From an uncultured Gemmatimonadota bacterium (GTDB taxonomy: Bacteria; Gemmatimonadota; Gemmatimonadetes; Gemmatimonadales; Gemmatimonadaceae), in contig CADEDA010000013.1 of assembly GCA_902825965.1 (NCBI GenBank), forward strand, positions 19,630 through 83,629: a DNA stretch of 64,000 nt. Reading direction: 5' to 3'. The translations under genes were made by a program, and so were the position numbers. The notes beneath the pieces are model-generated. The model was not told the DNA's origin. It saw only the letters and a program-made list of their open reading frames with translations, and did not search any database. Shown piece after piece: positions 55,809 through 64,000 of the stretch (its first letter is position 1; every line of letters starts with the position of its first letter).

Positions 55809-58598
55809 ATGAGCACGACTGCCGACGCCACGACGTCCCCTGAGTTCCCAACCCACTTCGATTTCGCCACGGCCGAGCCGGCGCTGAGCGCCGCTTGGGA
55901 GGCCGCGAAGGTCTTCCGCGCCGATGCCGCGCGCACGACTCGCGGCGGCGGTGACCGCGACCCGTTCACCATCCTGATCCCGCCGCCCAACGTGACGGCG
56001 GTGCTGCACGTGGGGCACGGCCTCAACAACACCGTGCAGGACGTCCTGGTCCGCTGGCGCCGCATGGCCGGCGACGAGGCGCTCTGGCTGCCGGGCACCG
56101 ACCACGCGGGCATCGCAACGCAGAACGTCGTGGAAAAGCTGCTCGCCAAGGAAGGCAAGACGCGCTTCGACCTCGGGCGCGAGGCCTTCGTGCAGCGCAC
56201 CGAGACGTTCGTCGAGGAGACCGGCGGGCAGATCCTCAACCAGCTCAAGGCCATCGGCGCCTCGGCCGACTGGTCGCGCACCGCGTACACCTTCTCGCCG
56301 GCGCTGTCGCGCGCCGTGCGCGAGGCGTTCGTGCGGCTGTGGGAGAAGGACCTCGTGTATCGCGGACACCGCGTGATCCACTGGTGCCCGCGTTGCCTCA
56401 CGTCGCTCTCCGACGAGGAGGCGGAGTTCCACGACTCCGAGGGCAAGCTCTACCACATCCGCTACCCGCTCGCCGACGACCCCTCGCAGGGCATCACCAT
56501 CGCCACCACGCGGCCCGAGACCATGCTGGCGGACGTGGCGGTGGCCGTGCACCCCGACGACCCGCGCTACGCCGCCCTCGTGGGCAAGCGCCTGCGGCTG
56601 CCGCTCGTGGGGGTCGAGATCCCCGTGATCGCCGACGCCTACGTCGAGAAGGACTTCGGCACCGGCGCGCTCAAGATCACGCCCGCGCACGACGCCAACG
56701 ACTTCGAGGTGGGCAAGCGCCACGACCTCGCCATGCCGGTGGTGATCACCGCGACCGGCACGATCGGCGCGATCGGTGACGACAAGGCGCGCATCCCCGC
56801 CGAACTCGACGGACTCGACCGCTTCGCCGCGCGCAAGCGCGTGGCCGAGCTGCTCGAGGCCGCCGGCGTGCTGGTGAAGGTCGCGGCCCACGCCAACAGC
56901 GTGCGCCGCTGCTACCGCTGCGACACGGTCGTCGAACCGCGGCTCTCCATGCAGTGGTTCGTGCGTATGGCCCCGCTCGCGGCGCCGGCGCTCGCCGCGG
57001 TGAAGGACGGCACGGTGCGCCTGCTCCCCGAGAAGTGGGAGAAGGTCTACATCAACTGGCTCGAGGGCATCCGCGACTGGAATATCTCGCGACAGCTCTG
57101 GTGGGGCCACCGCATCCCCGTCTTCACCTGCGAGAACGGGCACGAGCTCGCCTACCGCGACGATCCCACGCAGTGCCGGCAGTGCCAGGCGCGTATCGTG
57201 TCGCAGGACGAGGACGTGTTCGACACCTGGTTCTCGTCCGGCCTCTGGCCGTTCAGCACGCTCGGCTGGCCGGACGAGCGGAGCGAGGACCTCAAGGCGT
57301 TCTTCCCCAGCGACGTGCTCGTGACCGCACCCGAGATCCTGTTCTTCTGGGTCGCGCGCATGATCATGAACAGCTACGCCTTCCTCGGCGCTGCGCCCTT
57401 CCACACGGTGTACCTGCACGGCACCGTGCGCGACATGCAGCACCGCAAGATGTCCAAGTCGCTGGGCAACGGCATCGACCCGCTCGACGTCGTGCAACGC
57501 TACGGCGCGGACGCGCTGCGCTGGACGCTGATCCAGGGCATGGGGCTCGGCGTGGACGTCATGCTGGACCCCAACGACCTCGAGAAGTCGTTCGCCCCCG
57601 GCCGCAACTTCGCGACCAAGTTGTGGAACATCGGGCGCTTCATCCTGCTACAGGTGGGGGATGACCCCGTCACCCCGCTGGAGCGGATCACACCGGCCGA
57701 GCTCACGCTCGCCGACCGCTGGATCCTCGGACGCCTGGACGCCGCGATCGCCGAGTGCGACGCGACACTCGGGCCCGCGCGGCCGCGCGCCGGTCGCTGG
57801 CCGGAGCAGGAGCGCCAGCTCGGGCTGCGGCTCGACGCCTACGCCGAGTCGGCGCGCCGGTTCGTGTGGAACGAACTCGCCGATTGGTACGTGGAGGCGG
57901 TCAAGACCCGGCTGGCGCAGCCCGGCGCGGACCGCGAGGTGGCGCGTGCGGTGCTCGTGCACGTGTTCGACCGCGGGCTGCGACTGCTGCACCCCATCAT
58001 GCCGTTCGTGACGGAGTCGCTCTGGGGCCGCTTGCCCGGCGCGACGGCCGGCCGGTTCCTGGCCACCGCCGCCTGGCCCGAGGCGCGCAGCGCGGGCGCG
58101 GACCGCAGCGCGGACCGCGGCGCGGCGTTCGAGGTGGTGCGTGAGGCGATCGACGCCATCCGCGGCCTGCGCGCCGAATACGGCGTGCAGCCTGGCACGC
58201 CCATCAAGGCCTTCGTCGGCACGGGCAGCGGGGGGGCGACCCTGACGCCGCTGGCCACGACGCTGCAGGAGAACGCGGCGCTCGTGCAGCGCCTCGCGCG
58301 CTGCGAGCTCTCGCTCGACACCGCCACCCCGGGTGCGGCGGCGCATGCGGTGTTGCCGAGCGGCCTCGAGTTGGTGCTCCCGCTCGCCGGCATGGTGGAC
58401 GTGGCCAAGGAGCGCAGCCGACTCCAGGCCGAACTCGACGGACTCGTGAAGCAGCTCGACGCACTGCGTGGCCGCCTGGGCAACGAGAAGTTCACGGCCA
58501 AGGCACCCGCGGCAGTGGTGGACGCCGAGCGTGCGAAGGAGCGCGAGTGGACCGCCCGCGCTGACCAGTTGCGCGCGAAGGTCGCGGAACTGGCGTGA
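55809..58598 (+). CDS. valS: Valine-tRNA ligase
   Basis: 929-aa class I synthetase. HIGH-type motif in PPPNVTAVLHVGHGLNNTVQ, editing-domain region ATTRPETMLADVAVAVHPDD, WFSSGLWPFSTLGWP, and KMSKS in HRKMSKSLGNGIDP. A C-terminal coiled coil (about 860-929, KERSRLQAELDGLVKQLDAL) is the ValRS arm. ATG 55809 gives a normal N-terminus. Overlaps the following lipoprotein gene by 4 nt (GTGA). Confidence 0.97.
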   Translation: MSTTADATTSPEFPTHFDFATAEPALSAAWEAAKVFRADAARTTRGGGDRDPFTILIPPPNVTAVLHVGHGLNNTVQDVLVRWRRMAGDEALWLPGTDHAGIATQNVVEKLLAKEGKTRFDLGREAFVQRTETFVEETGGQILNQLKAIGASADWSRTAYTFSPALSRAVREAFVRLWEKDLVYRGHRVIHWCPRCLTSLSDEEAEFHDSEGKLYHIRYPLADDPSQGITIATTRPETMLADVAVAVHPDDPRYAALVGKRLRLPLVGVEIPVIADAYVEKDFGTGALKITPAHDANDFEVGKRHDLAMPVVITATGTIGAIGDDKARIPAELDGLDRFAARKRVAELLEAAGVLVKVAAHANSVRRCYRCDTVVEPRLSMQWFVRMAPLAAPALAAVKDGTVRLLPEKWEKVYINWLEGIRDWNISRQLWWGHRIPVFTCENGHELAYRDDPTQCRQCQARIVSQDEDVFDTWFSSGLWPFSTLGWPDERSEDLKAFFPSDVLVTAPEILFFWVARMIMNSYAFLGAAPFHTVYLHGTVRDMQHRKMSKSLGNGIDPLDVVQRYGADALRWTLIQGMGLGVDVMLDPNDLEKSFAPGRNFATKLWNIGRFILLQVGDDPVTPLERITPAELTLADRWILGRLDAAIAECDATLGPARPRAGRWPEQERQLGLRLDAYAESARRFVWNELADWYVEAVKTRLAQPGADREVARAVLVHVFDRGLRLLHPIMPFVTESLWGRLPGATAGRFLATAAWPEARSAGADRSADRGAAFEVVREAIDAIRGLRAEYGVQPGTPIKAFVGTGSGGATLTPLATTLQENAALVQRLARCELSLDTATPGAAAHAVLPSGLELVLPLAGMVDVAKERSRLQAELDGLVKQLDALRGRLGNEKFTAKAPAAVVDAERAKEREWTARADQLRAKVAELA

Positions 58599-60094
58599 AC
58601 GCTGCGGCAACACGGGGCCTGACGCTCGGCATCGTCGCCACGGCGGCGGTCGCCGTCGCCTGTGCGTCGCCCGGGATGCCACCGGGCGGACCGCCCGACC
58701 GCGAACCGCCGCGCCTCATGTCGGTCTCGCCCGAATCGGGCGCGCTCAACGTGCGCGCCAAGTCCGTGCTGCTGCGGTTCGACGAGGTCCTCAACGAACG
58801 CTCCACACCGATCGCCGGCGGGAGCCGTGGCCCCACCGGTGGTCCCACCGGCGCTCCCGGTGGCGCTCCTGGTGGCGGTTCTGGTGGCGGGAGCGTGGGC
58901 GGCAACTTCGGTGGGGGGTTCGGAGGCAGCATCGGGGGCGGCACCGGCGGTGGCGGCGCGGCGGGCATCGGCGGGTTGATCCTCCTCTCGCCCAGCGACG
59001 GGCGCGAGCGCGTGAGCTGGCGCCGCAGCGCCTTGGAGATCGAGCCGCGCGGCGGGTTCCGCCCCAACACCACCTACCGCATCACGCTGCTCCCCGGGCT
59101 CGGCGACCTCCGTGGCAACGTGATCCGCGAGCCGCAGGAGTTCGTGTTCTCCACCGGCGCCTCCATGCCGAGCGGCGAGGTGCAGGGTGTGATCTTCGAC
59201 TGGGCCGAGGGCCGGCCGGCGGGATCCGCACGGATCGAGGCGTTCCTGCCCGGCGACAGCATCACGCGTTGGCGCGCCCGTGCCGACGAGAACGGCCGCT
59301 TCGCGGTGCGCGACCTCGCGCCCGGTGAGTACCGGCTGCGGGGCTGGCTCGACGGCAACGGCAACCGCCTGCTGGATGATCGCGAGCTGTTCGATTCGCT
59401 CTCGGTGCGTGTGGACAGCAACGCGCAGGCCGAGTTGTACGCGTTCGTCCACGACACCATCGGGCCGCGATTGGAGAGTGTGGAGGTCCTCGACTCGCTC
59501 ACGTTGCGGCTGCGGTTCGATCGACCGGTCGCCGTCGATTGGATTCCGGACTCCAACGCGATCCAGCTGTTCACGCCCGACTCCACGCGCCGCCGCAGCG
59601 GCGTGATGATCCCGCTCGCGCAGTACGACTCCCTCGTGCGCGAGACGGCGATCGCACGCCAGGCACGCGCCGACAGTGTGGCGGACAGCGTGGCGGACCG
59701 CGTGGACGCGGCTGCGGATACCGCGGCTCCGCCCCGCGACACCGTGGTGGCGCCCGCCCGTCGTCCGCTCACGATCATCGACCCGAGCGAGCCCGTGGCG
59801 GCCGCGGACGCCGACACCACACCTGCCGCACCACCACCCGAGATGACACGCAAGCGCCCCGTGCAGGTCTGGGCGCTCCCCATCGACACCGCCCTCGCGC
59901 CCGGCGCCTACCGCGTGCGTGCGCTCGCCGTGCGGGGACTCGGTGGTGCGCGTCGCGATTCCGAACGCGAGCTGCGGATCCGTCCGCCCGCCCCGCGCGA
60001 CAGCACCAAGACTGACAGCACCAAGACCGACAGCACCAGGACGGACAGCTCCGTCGCGCGCCCCACCACGCCGCCGCGGCCCACGCGCCCTTGA
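58595..60094 (+). CDS. Big_5/Ig-like exported lipoprotein with repeat-rich linkers
   Basis: 499 aa. Type II signal (LGIVATAAVAVAC) and a PPGGPPDREPPRL linker lead into a Big_5 (SbsA Ig-like) domain (VSPESGALNVRAKSVLLRFD) interrupted by a Gly-rich insertion of about 60 residues. The fold then resumes (PNTTYRITLLPGLGDLRGN). A carboxypeptidase-regulatory-like domain (DENGRFAVRDLAPGEYRLRG) and a third beta domain follow. The tail has DSTKTDSTKTDSTRTDSS repeats from 15-nt tandem DNA. Probably surface- or periplasm-exposed, function unknown. GTG 58595 is coupled to valS; its stop overlaps gmhB. Confidence 0.82.
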   Translation: MNAAATRGLTLGIVATAAVAVACASPGMPPGGPPDREPPRLMSVSPESGALNVRAKSVLLRFDEVLNERSTPIAGGSRGPTGGPTGAPGGAPGGGSGGGSVGGNFGGGFGGSIGGGTGGGGAAGIGGLILLSPSDGRERVSWRRSALEIEPRGGFRPNTTYRITLLPGLGDLRGNVIREPQEFVFSTGASMPSGEVQGVIFDWAEGRPAGSARIEAFLPGDSITRWRARADENGRFAVRDLAPGEYRLRGWLDGNGNRLLDDRELFDSLSVRVDSNAQAELYAFVHDTIGPRLESVEVLDSLTLRLRFDRPVAVDWIPDSNAIQLFTPDSTRRRSGVMIPLAQYDSLVRETAIARQARADSVADSVADRVDAAADTAAPPRDTVVAPARRPLTIIDPSEPVAAADADTTPAAPPPEMTRKRPVQVWALPIDTALAPGAYRVRALAVRGLGGARRDSERELRIRPPAPRDSTKTDSTKTDSTRTDSSVARPTTPPRPTRP

Positions 60095-60666
60095 ACGCCG
60101 TGAGCCCCGCGACGCCGGCGGTGCCCCGCCCTGCGCTCTTCTGCGACCGCGACGGCACGCTCATCCGCGATGCGCACTATCTGCGCGATCCGGCACTGGT
60201 CGAGCTGCTCCCCGGCGCGACCGACCTGCTGCGCGCGTTCGCCGGCGCCGGCTATGCGCTGATCGTGGTGACCAACCAGAGCGGCATCGCCCGCGGGTTC
60301 CTGAGCGAGTCGGACTACCAGGCCGTGCGCGCACGGCTCGACGCCCTGCTGGCGGCCCAGGGCCTGCGGCTCGACGCCTCCATGCACTGCCCGCACGAAC
60401 CCGGGATCAGCGGACCCTGCGAGTGCCGCAAGCCCGGCACCCTGCTGCATCGGCAGGCTGCGTCGCAGCTGGAGCTCGACGTAACCCGCTCGGTCTTCGT
60501 CGGCGACCGCTGGCGCGACGTGGCCCCCGCACGTGCACTCGGCGGCCGCGGCATCCTCGTCCCCGGCCCCGACACCCCGAGCGACGAGGTCGAGCAGGCG
60601 CGGCGCGACGCCGAGGTGGTGGCGGAGCTCCGCGACGTCACCCGACTGGTACTCGGCGCGCCGTGA
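60091..60666 (+). CDS. gmhB: D-glycero-beta-D-manno-heptose 1,7-bisphosphate 7-phosphatase
   Basis: 191-aa HAD-IIIA phosphatase in ADP-heptose synthesis. FCDRDGTLIRDAHYL is the DxD nucleophile motif; VVTNQSGIARGF is the Thr motif; CPHEPG followed by CECRKPGTL is the zinc-binding loop characteristic of GmhB; VFVGDRWRDVAPARA is the Asp motif. The start is TTG 60091 (TTGA overlap with the previous stop) or GTG 60100. Confidence 0.9.
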   Translation: MNAVSPATPAVPRPALFCDRDGTLIRDAHYLRDPALVELLPGATDLLRAFAGAGYALIVVTNQSGIARGFLSESDYQAVRARLDALLAAQGLRLDASMHCPHEPGISGPCECRKPGTLLHRQAASQLELDVTRSVFVGDRWRDVAPARALGGRGILVPGPDTPSDEVEQARRDAEVVAELRDVTRLVLGAP

Positions 60667-60698
60667 CGCGTGTGGACCGCGTCGGCTAGATTCCGGCT

Positions 60699-61343
60699 GT
60701 GACCCGGTCCCCTGCGCGCCTCGCCGTGTTCGCCTCCGGCGGCGGCAGCAACCTCCAAGCGATCATCGACCATCTCGCGAGCCTCGGGCCCTCCGCGCCC
60801 GCCGTGCTCGCCCTCGTGGTGAGTGACCGACTCACCGCCGGCGCGCTCGCGCGGGCCCGCGACGTCGAAGTGCCCGCCGTGTGGGTGTCCAAGGACCGCG
60901 GGCACGAACTCGTCGGTATCCTCGAGCGGCACGCCATCACGCACATCGCGCTGGCCGGGTATCTCCGCCTGGTGCCGCCGGCGATCACGGCCGCGTACCG
61001 CGGGCGGATCGTGAACGTGCATCCCGCGCTGCTGCCGGCCTTCGGTGGTCCTGGCATGTACGGGCATCACGTCCACACCGCCGTCCTCGCCCGCGGCGCC
61101 CGCGTCAGTGGGCCCACGGTGCATTTCGTGGATGCCCATTACGACGAAGGCCCCATCGTCGCGCAGTGGCCCGTCCCCGTGCGCGAGGACGACACCGCCG
61201 ACACCCTCGCCGCCCGGGTCCTCGCCGCCGAGCACCGCCTCTTCCCCCGCGCCATCGCCGAGCTCTGCGCCGGCAGAATCACCTTGGACGCGGATGGACG
61301 GGTCCGCGGCGCCGAGCCTCTCGCCTTCGATCGGGGAGAGTAG
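60699..61343 (+). CDS. purN: Phosphoribosylglycinamide formyltransferase
   Basis: 214 aa; formylates GAR in purine synthesis using 10-formyl-THF. Motifs: LAVFASGGGSNLQAIIDHL, HIALAGYLRLVPPAITAAY, VNVHPALLPAFGGPGMYG and VSGPTVHFVDAHYDEGPIVA. The Asn/His/Asp triad is present. GTG 60699. An 8-unit heptamer array starts at its stop and separates it from purH, its pathway neighbour. Confidence 0.96.
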   Translation: MTRSPARLAVFASGGGSNLQAIIDHLASLGPSAPAVLALVVSDRLTAGALARARDVEVPAVWVSKDRGHELVGILERHAITHIALAGYLRLVPPAITAAYRGRIVNVHPALLPAFGGPGMYGHHVHTAVLARGARVSGPTVHFVDAHYDEGPIVAQWPVPVREDDTADTLAARVLAAEHRLFPRAIAELCAGRITLDADGRVRGAEPLAFDRGE

Positions 61344-61399
61344 GCTCCTCGCTCCTCGCTCCTCGCTCCTCGCTCTTCGCTCTTCGCTCTTCGCTCTTC
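61344..61399. repeat. GCTCCTC/GCTCTTC heptamer array between purN and purH
   Basis: Four GCTCCTC units followed by four GCTCTTC units, starting at the base after the purN TAG (61341-61343). The variant step halfway suggests expansion by block slippage. It fills most of the 88-nt gap before the purH ATG. Confidence 0.9.
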
Positions 61400-61431
61400 G
61401 CCCTCGCTCCCCGTTCCTCTTCCCGCCTGAA

Positions 61432-62964
61432 ATGCCAGCCGCCCTGATCTCCGTCTCCGACAAGTCCGGCCTCGCCGAGTTCGCCACGGGCCTCCGCGAC
61501 TTGGGCTTCACCCTGCTCTCCACCGGCGGCACCGCCAAGGCGCTCCGGGCTGCCGGCCTCGCGGTCACCGATGTCGCCGACGTGACCAAGTTCCCCGAGA
61601 TGCTCGACGGCCGCGTGAAGACGCTGCACCCCGCGGTCCACGGCGGCCTGCTCGCGCGCCGCGACCTCCCCGAGCACATGGCCGCGATCGCCGAACACGG
61701 CATCGCGCCGATCGACCTCGTCTGCGTGAATCTGTATCCGTTCCGCGAGACCGCCGCCAAGCCGGGCCTCAGCCCCGAGCACGTGATCGAGCAGATCGAC
61801 ATCGGCGGCCCGTCGATGCTGCGCAGTGCGGCCAAGAACTTCGCGGCCGTCACCGTGGTGGTGGACCCGCAGGACTACCCGCGCGTGCTGGCCGCGCTGC
61901 AGGAGGGCGGCGATGCGGCCGAGCTGCGGCGTGACCTCGCCGAGAAGGTGTATGCGCACACCGCCGCGTACGACGCGGCCATCGCGGCCTGGTTCGCGGC
62001 GCAGCGCGGTGAGCGCTTCCCCGAACGCCTCTCGTTGGCCTTCGAGCGCGTGCAGTCGCTGCGCTACGGCGAGAACCCAGGGCAGGCGGCGGCGTTCTAC
62101 ACGGCGCAGCCGGGTCTCGGCTTGAGCGGACTACGTCAGCATGGCGGCAAGGAGCTCTCGTTCAACAACCTGCTCGACCTGGAGGGCGCCATGCTCGCCA
62201 TCGAGCCATACGCGGGCGAGACCGCCTGCGCGATCGTCAAGCACACGACGCCGTGCGGCCTCGCCACCGGTGCGACGCCGCTCGAAGCCTACCAGAAGGC
62301 ACTCGCCTGCGATCCCGTGTCGGCGTTCGGTTCCGTGATCGCGTTCAGCGTCCCGGTGGACGAGGCCTGCGCGCAGGCCGTGGCCTCGCTCTTCGTCGAG
62401 TGTGTCGTGGCGCCGCAGTTCTCGCCCGAGGCCCTCGCGGCCCTCGGCGCCAAGAAGAACCTGCGGGTGCTCGAGGGTTCGGCCCGCGAGGGTGCGGGGG
62501 CGCTCGACGTGAAGGGCGTGCGCGGCGGCATCCTGGTGCAGGAACGCGCCCCTGCGGCGCTCAGCGATGCCGGCTGGAAGGTCGTGACCAAGCGGCAGCC
62601 GAGCTCGGCCGAACTCAAGGACCTGCTCTTCGCCTGGCGGGCGGTGGCCAGCGTGAAATCCAACGCGATCGTGCTCGCCCGCGACGGAGCGACCATCGGC
62701 ATCGGTGCGGGGCAGATGTCGCGCGTGGATGCCGCCTTCCTCGCCGTGCACAAGGCGCGCGCCGCGGGCCACGCGACTGAAGCCGCGGCACTGGGATCCG
62801 ACGCCTTCTTCCCGTTCCGCGACGGCGTGGACCAAGCCGCACAGGCAGGGGTACGCACGATCGTCCAGCCCGGCGGATCCGTGCGGGACGAGGAGGTCAT
62901 CGCCGCGGCGGACGAGCACGGGATCGCAATGGTGTTCACGGGGCAGAGGACGTTCAGGCACTGA
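61432..62964 (+). CDS. purH: Bifunctional AICAR transformylase / IMP cyclohydrolase
   Basis: 510 aa; last two steps of IMP synthesis. N-terminal MGS-like cyclohydrolase (SVSDKSGLAEFATGLRDLGF, FPEMLDGRVKTLHPAVHGG) and C-terminal transformylase (ELSFNNLLDLEGAMLAIEPY, AIVKHTTPCGLATG, DPVSAFGSVIAF, LARDGATIGIGAGQMSRVDA). ATG 61432. TGGTGGA-type heptamers begin 2 nt after its stop. Confidence 0.97.
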   Translation: MPAALISVSDKSGLAEFATGLRDLGFTLLSTGGTAKALRAAGLAVTDVADVTKFPEMLDGRVKTLHPAVHGGLLARRDLPEHMAAIAEHGIAPIDLVCVNLYPFRETAAKPGLSPEHVIEQIDIGGPSMLRSAAKNFAAVTVVVDPQDYPRVLAALQEGGDAAELRRDLAEKVYAHTAAYDAAIAAWFAAQRGERFPERLSLAFERVQSLRYGENPGQAAAFYTAQPGLGLSGLRQHGGKELSFNNLLDLEGAMLAIEPYAGETACAIVKHTTPCGLATGATPLEAYQKALACDPVSAFGSVIAFSVPVDEACAQAVASLFVECVVAPQFSPEALAALGAKKNLRVLEGSAREGAGALDVKGVRGGILVQERAPAALSDAGWKVVTKRQPSSAELKDLLFAWRAVASVKSNAIVLARDGATIGIGAGQMSRVDAAFLAVHKARAAGHATEAAALGSDAFFPFRDGVDQAAQAGVRTIVQPGGSVRDEEVIAAADEHGIAMVFTGQRTFRH

Positions 62965-62966
62965 GG

Positions 62967-63055
62967 GATGGTGGATGGTGGATGGTGAGGTGAGGCAGGG
63001 TTACCTCACACCTCCCTCCTCCCACCTCACACCTCCCAAGTGGAACCTCCCACCC
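62967..63055. repeat. Mixed heptamer arrays between purH and the DUF2723 gene
   Basis: After the purH TGA: TGGTGGA units (TGGTGGA, TGGTGGA, TGGTGAG), then GTGAGGC. From 63003 a run of ACCTCAC/ACCTCCC/TCCTCCC heptamers continues into ACCTCCCACCC. The second block is the complement of the GGTGTGA family and lies about 35 nt before the next start. Confidence 0.85.
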
Positions 63056-63088
63056 GTACTTTTCAGGTTTCCCTAGCCAGACTCTCGC

Positions 63089-64000
63089 ATGTCCGCAGAC
63101 CTCGACTACCGCCCGTCCTACCTCGCCGCCGGAATCGCGGGTGGACTGACGTTCCTCCTCTACCTCATCACCCTCTCCCCCGAGACGGCGATGTGGGACA
63201 CGAGCGAGTACATCGCGGCCGCGTACACGCTCGGCCTGCCGCACCCGCCGGGCAACCCGTTCTTCGTGCTCATCGGGCGCGTGTTCTCCATCCTCCCCAT
63301 CGCGCCCTCCGTGGCGATGCGGATCAACCTACTGGCGGCGCTGTCGAGCGCGGTCAGCGCGGGCATGTGGTTCCTCATCACCGAGCGGGTGCTCGTCGGC
63401 TGGCTCGAACACCGCTGGCAGCGCGTGGTCGGCGGGGCGTTGGCCGTGCTCATCGGCGCCACCGCGTTCACCGTGTGGAGCCAGTCGGTGGTGAACGAGA
63501 AGGTCTACACCGTGTCGCTGGTCGGGCTTGCGATCTGCGCCTGGCTCACCGTCCGCTGGTGCGACGAGCCGGATGCGCCCAAGGCCGACCGCCTGCTCGT
63601 GCTCGTCGCCTACCTCTGCGGGCTCGGCTACGCCAACCACATGGCGGGCATGCTCGCCGTGCCGGCCGTCGGCATCGCGGTGCTCATCCGCAAGCCGGCC
63701 ACCATCCTCCGCTGGAAGCTGCTGCTCGCCTGCGCCGCCGCCGTGTTCCTCGGCGGGAGCTCGTTCGCCACGCAGCCCATCCGCGCCGCGCACTTCCCGG
63801 CCATCAACGAGGGTGAGCCCACCGCCTGCCGCGACGGCCTCACCGTGTCCTGCACGTTCTCCAAGGGCACCTACGACGCGTTCAAGTACAACTTCGACCG
63901 CGGCCAGTACGCCAAGCCGCCCCTCGCCGATCGCCAGGCGCCCTTCTCGGCGCAGGTCGGCATGTGGTGGCTGTACTTCAAGTGGCAGTGGCTGCGCGAT
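63089..64000 (+). CDS. DUF2723 membrane protein (3' end beyond window)
   Basis: 304 residues are visible; the rest lies beyond the right edge. Family pattern: YLITLSPETAMWDTSEYIAA, LGLPHPPGNPFFVLIGRVFS, FTVWSQSVVNEKVYTVSLVG and YLCGLGYANHMAGMLAVPAV, with at least six membrane segments. DUF2723 proteins resemble GT-C glycosyltransferases (protein O-mannosyltransferase-like) with a catalytic Asp in the first loop (MWDTSEY). Common in Bacteroidota and Gemmatimonadota. ATG 63089. Confidence 0.88.
   Translation, partial: MSADLDYRPSYLAAGIAGGLTFLLYLITLSPETAMWDTSEYIAAAYTLGLPHPPGNPFFVLIGRVFSILPIAPSVAMRINLLAALSSAVSAGMWFLITERVLVGWLEHRWQRVVGGALAVLIGATAFTVWSQSVVNEKVYTVSLVGLAICAWLTVRWCDEPDAPKADRLLVLVAYLCGLGYANHMAGMLAVPAVGIAVLIRKPATILRWKLLLACAAAVFLGGSSFATQPIRAAHFPAINEGEPTACRDGLTVSCTFSKGTYDAFKYNFDRGQYAKPPLADRQAPFSAQVGMWWLYFKWQWLRD

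Overview
The window is a GC-rich (about 65-70% by eye) bacterial chromosome segment, most likely from Gemmatimonadota. This is an inference from the protein mix: a VPS10/sortilin-type BNR protein, DUF5916 and DUF2911 exported proteins, a DUF2723 membrane protein, a Minf_1886-family protein, futalosine-route menaquinone genes and leucine dehydrogenase next to butyryl-CoA enzymes. No rRNA gene is present to confirm it.

Layout. 1-4.3 kb: a chemoreceptor (cut by the left edge) diverges from a GspE/PilB-type ATPase with a degenerate receiver domain at its C-terminus. 4.3-14 kb: exported and surface proteins (DUF5916 barrel, lipoprotein, VPS10-type BNR protein, carboxypeptidase-regulatory-like protein). 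14.1-17.0 kb: a coupled three-gene unit (creatininase family, phosphodiester glycosidase lipoprotein, DUF5009-type membrane acyltransferase). 17.1-18.0 kb: an HDOD protein. 18.0-23.0 kb: a bufferin-type RiPP operon (bufA precursor, bufB MNIO enzyme, bufC, DoxX, DUF2911), divergent from an ECF sigma/NrsF anti-sigma pair, with a sigma-F-like promoter in the gap. 23.1-31.2 kb: a GNAT-VOC fusion, a decaying copy of mqnB-mqnD, an unknown helical protein, a lipoprotein, a CocE-type hydrolase and the intact mqnB-mqnD pair. 31.3-34.0 kb: a lipoprotein, an HExxH metallopeptidase and an alpha/beta hydrolase. 34.1-39.0 kb: a lower-GC island carrying two exported-protein genes, two IS5-type remnants and a broken tyrosine integrase, ending beside tRNA-Met. 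39.1-39.5 kb: tRNA-Met and tRNA-fMet. 39.5-55.0 kb: a long minus-strand housekeeping run (ftsB, eno, plsC, thiL, nnrDE, Minf_1886, glyA, rpiB, leucine dehydrogenase, acyl-CoA and 3-hydroxyacyl-CoA dehydrogenases, CPBP protein, thiolase, thrS). 55.1-64 kb: a plus-strand run (BON protein, valS, Big_5 lipoprotein, gmhB, purN, purH, DUF2723 protein cut by the right edge).

Many neighbours overlap by 4 nt or abut, so several multi-gene operons are likely. The two strongest leads are the bufferin locus with its own sigma/anti-sigma pair and promoter, and a set of heptamer or decamer tandem arrays that begin at stop codons and fill gaps across 39-63 kb. These arrays appear in pairs of opposing orientation that resemble Shine-Dalgarno and anti-Shine-Dalgarno sequence. 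A third lead is a duplicated mqnB-mqnD pair in which one copy is falling apart by short-repeat deletions yet still shares a 277-nt identical block with the intact copy.
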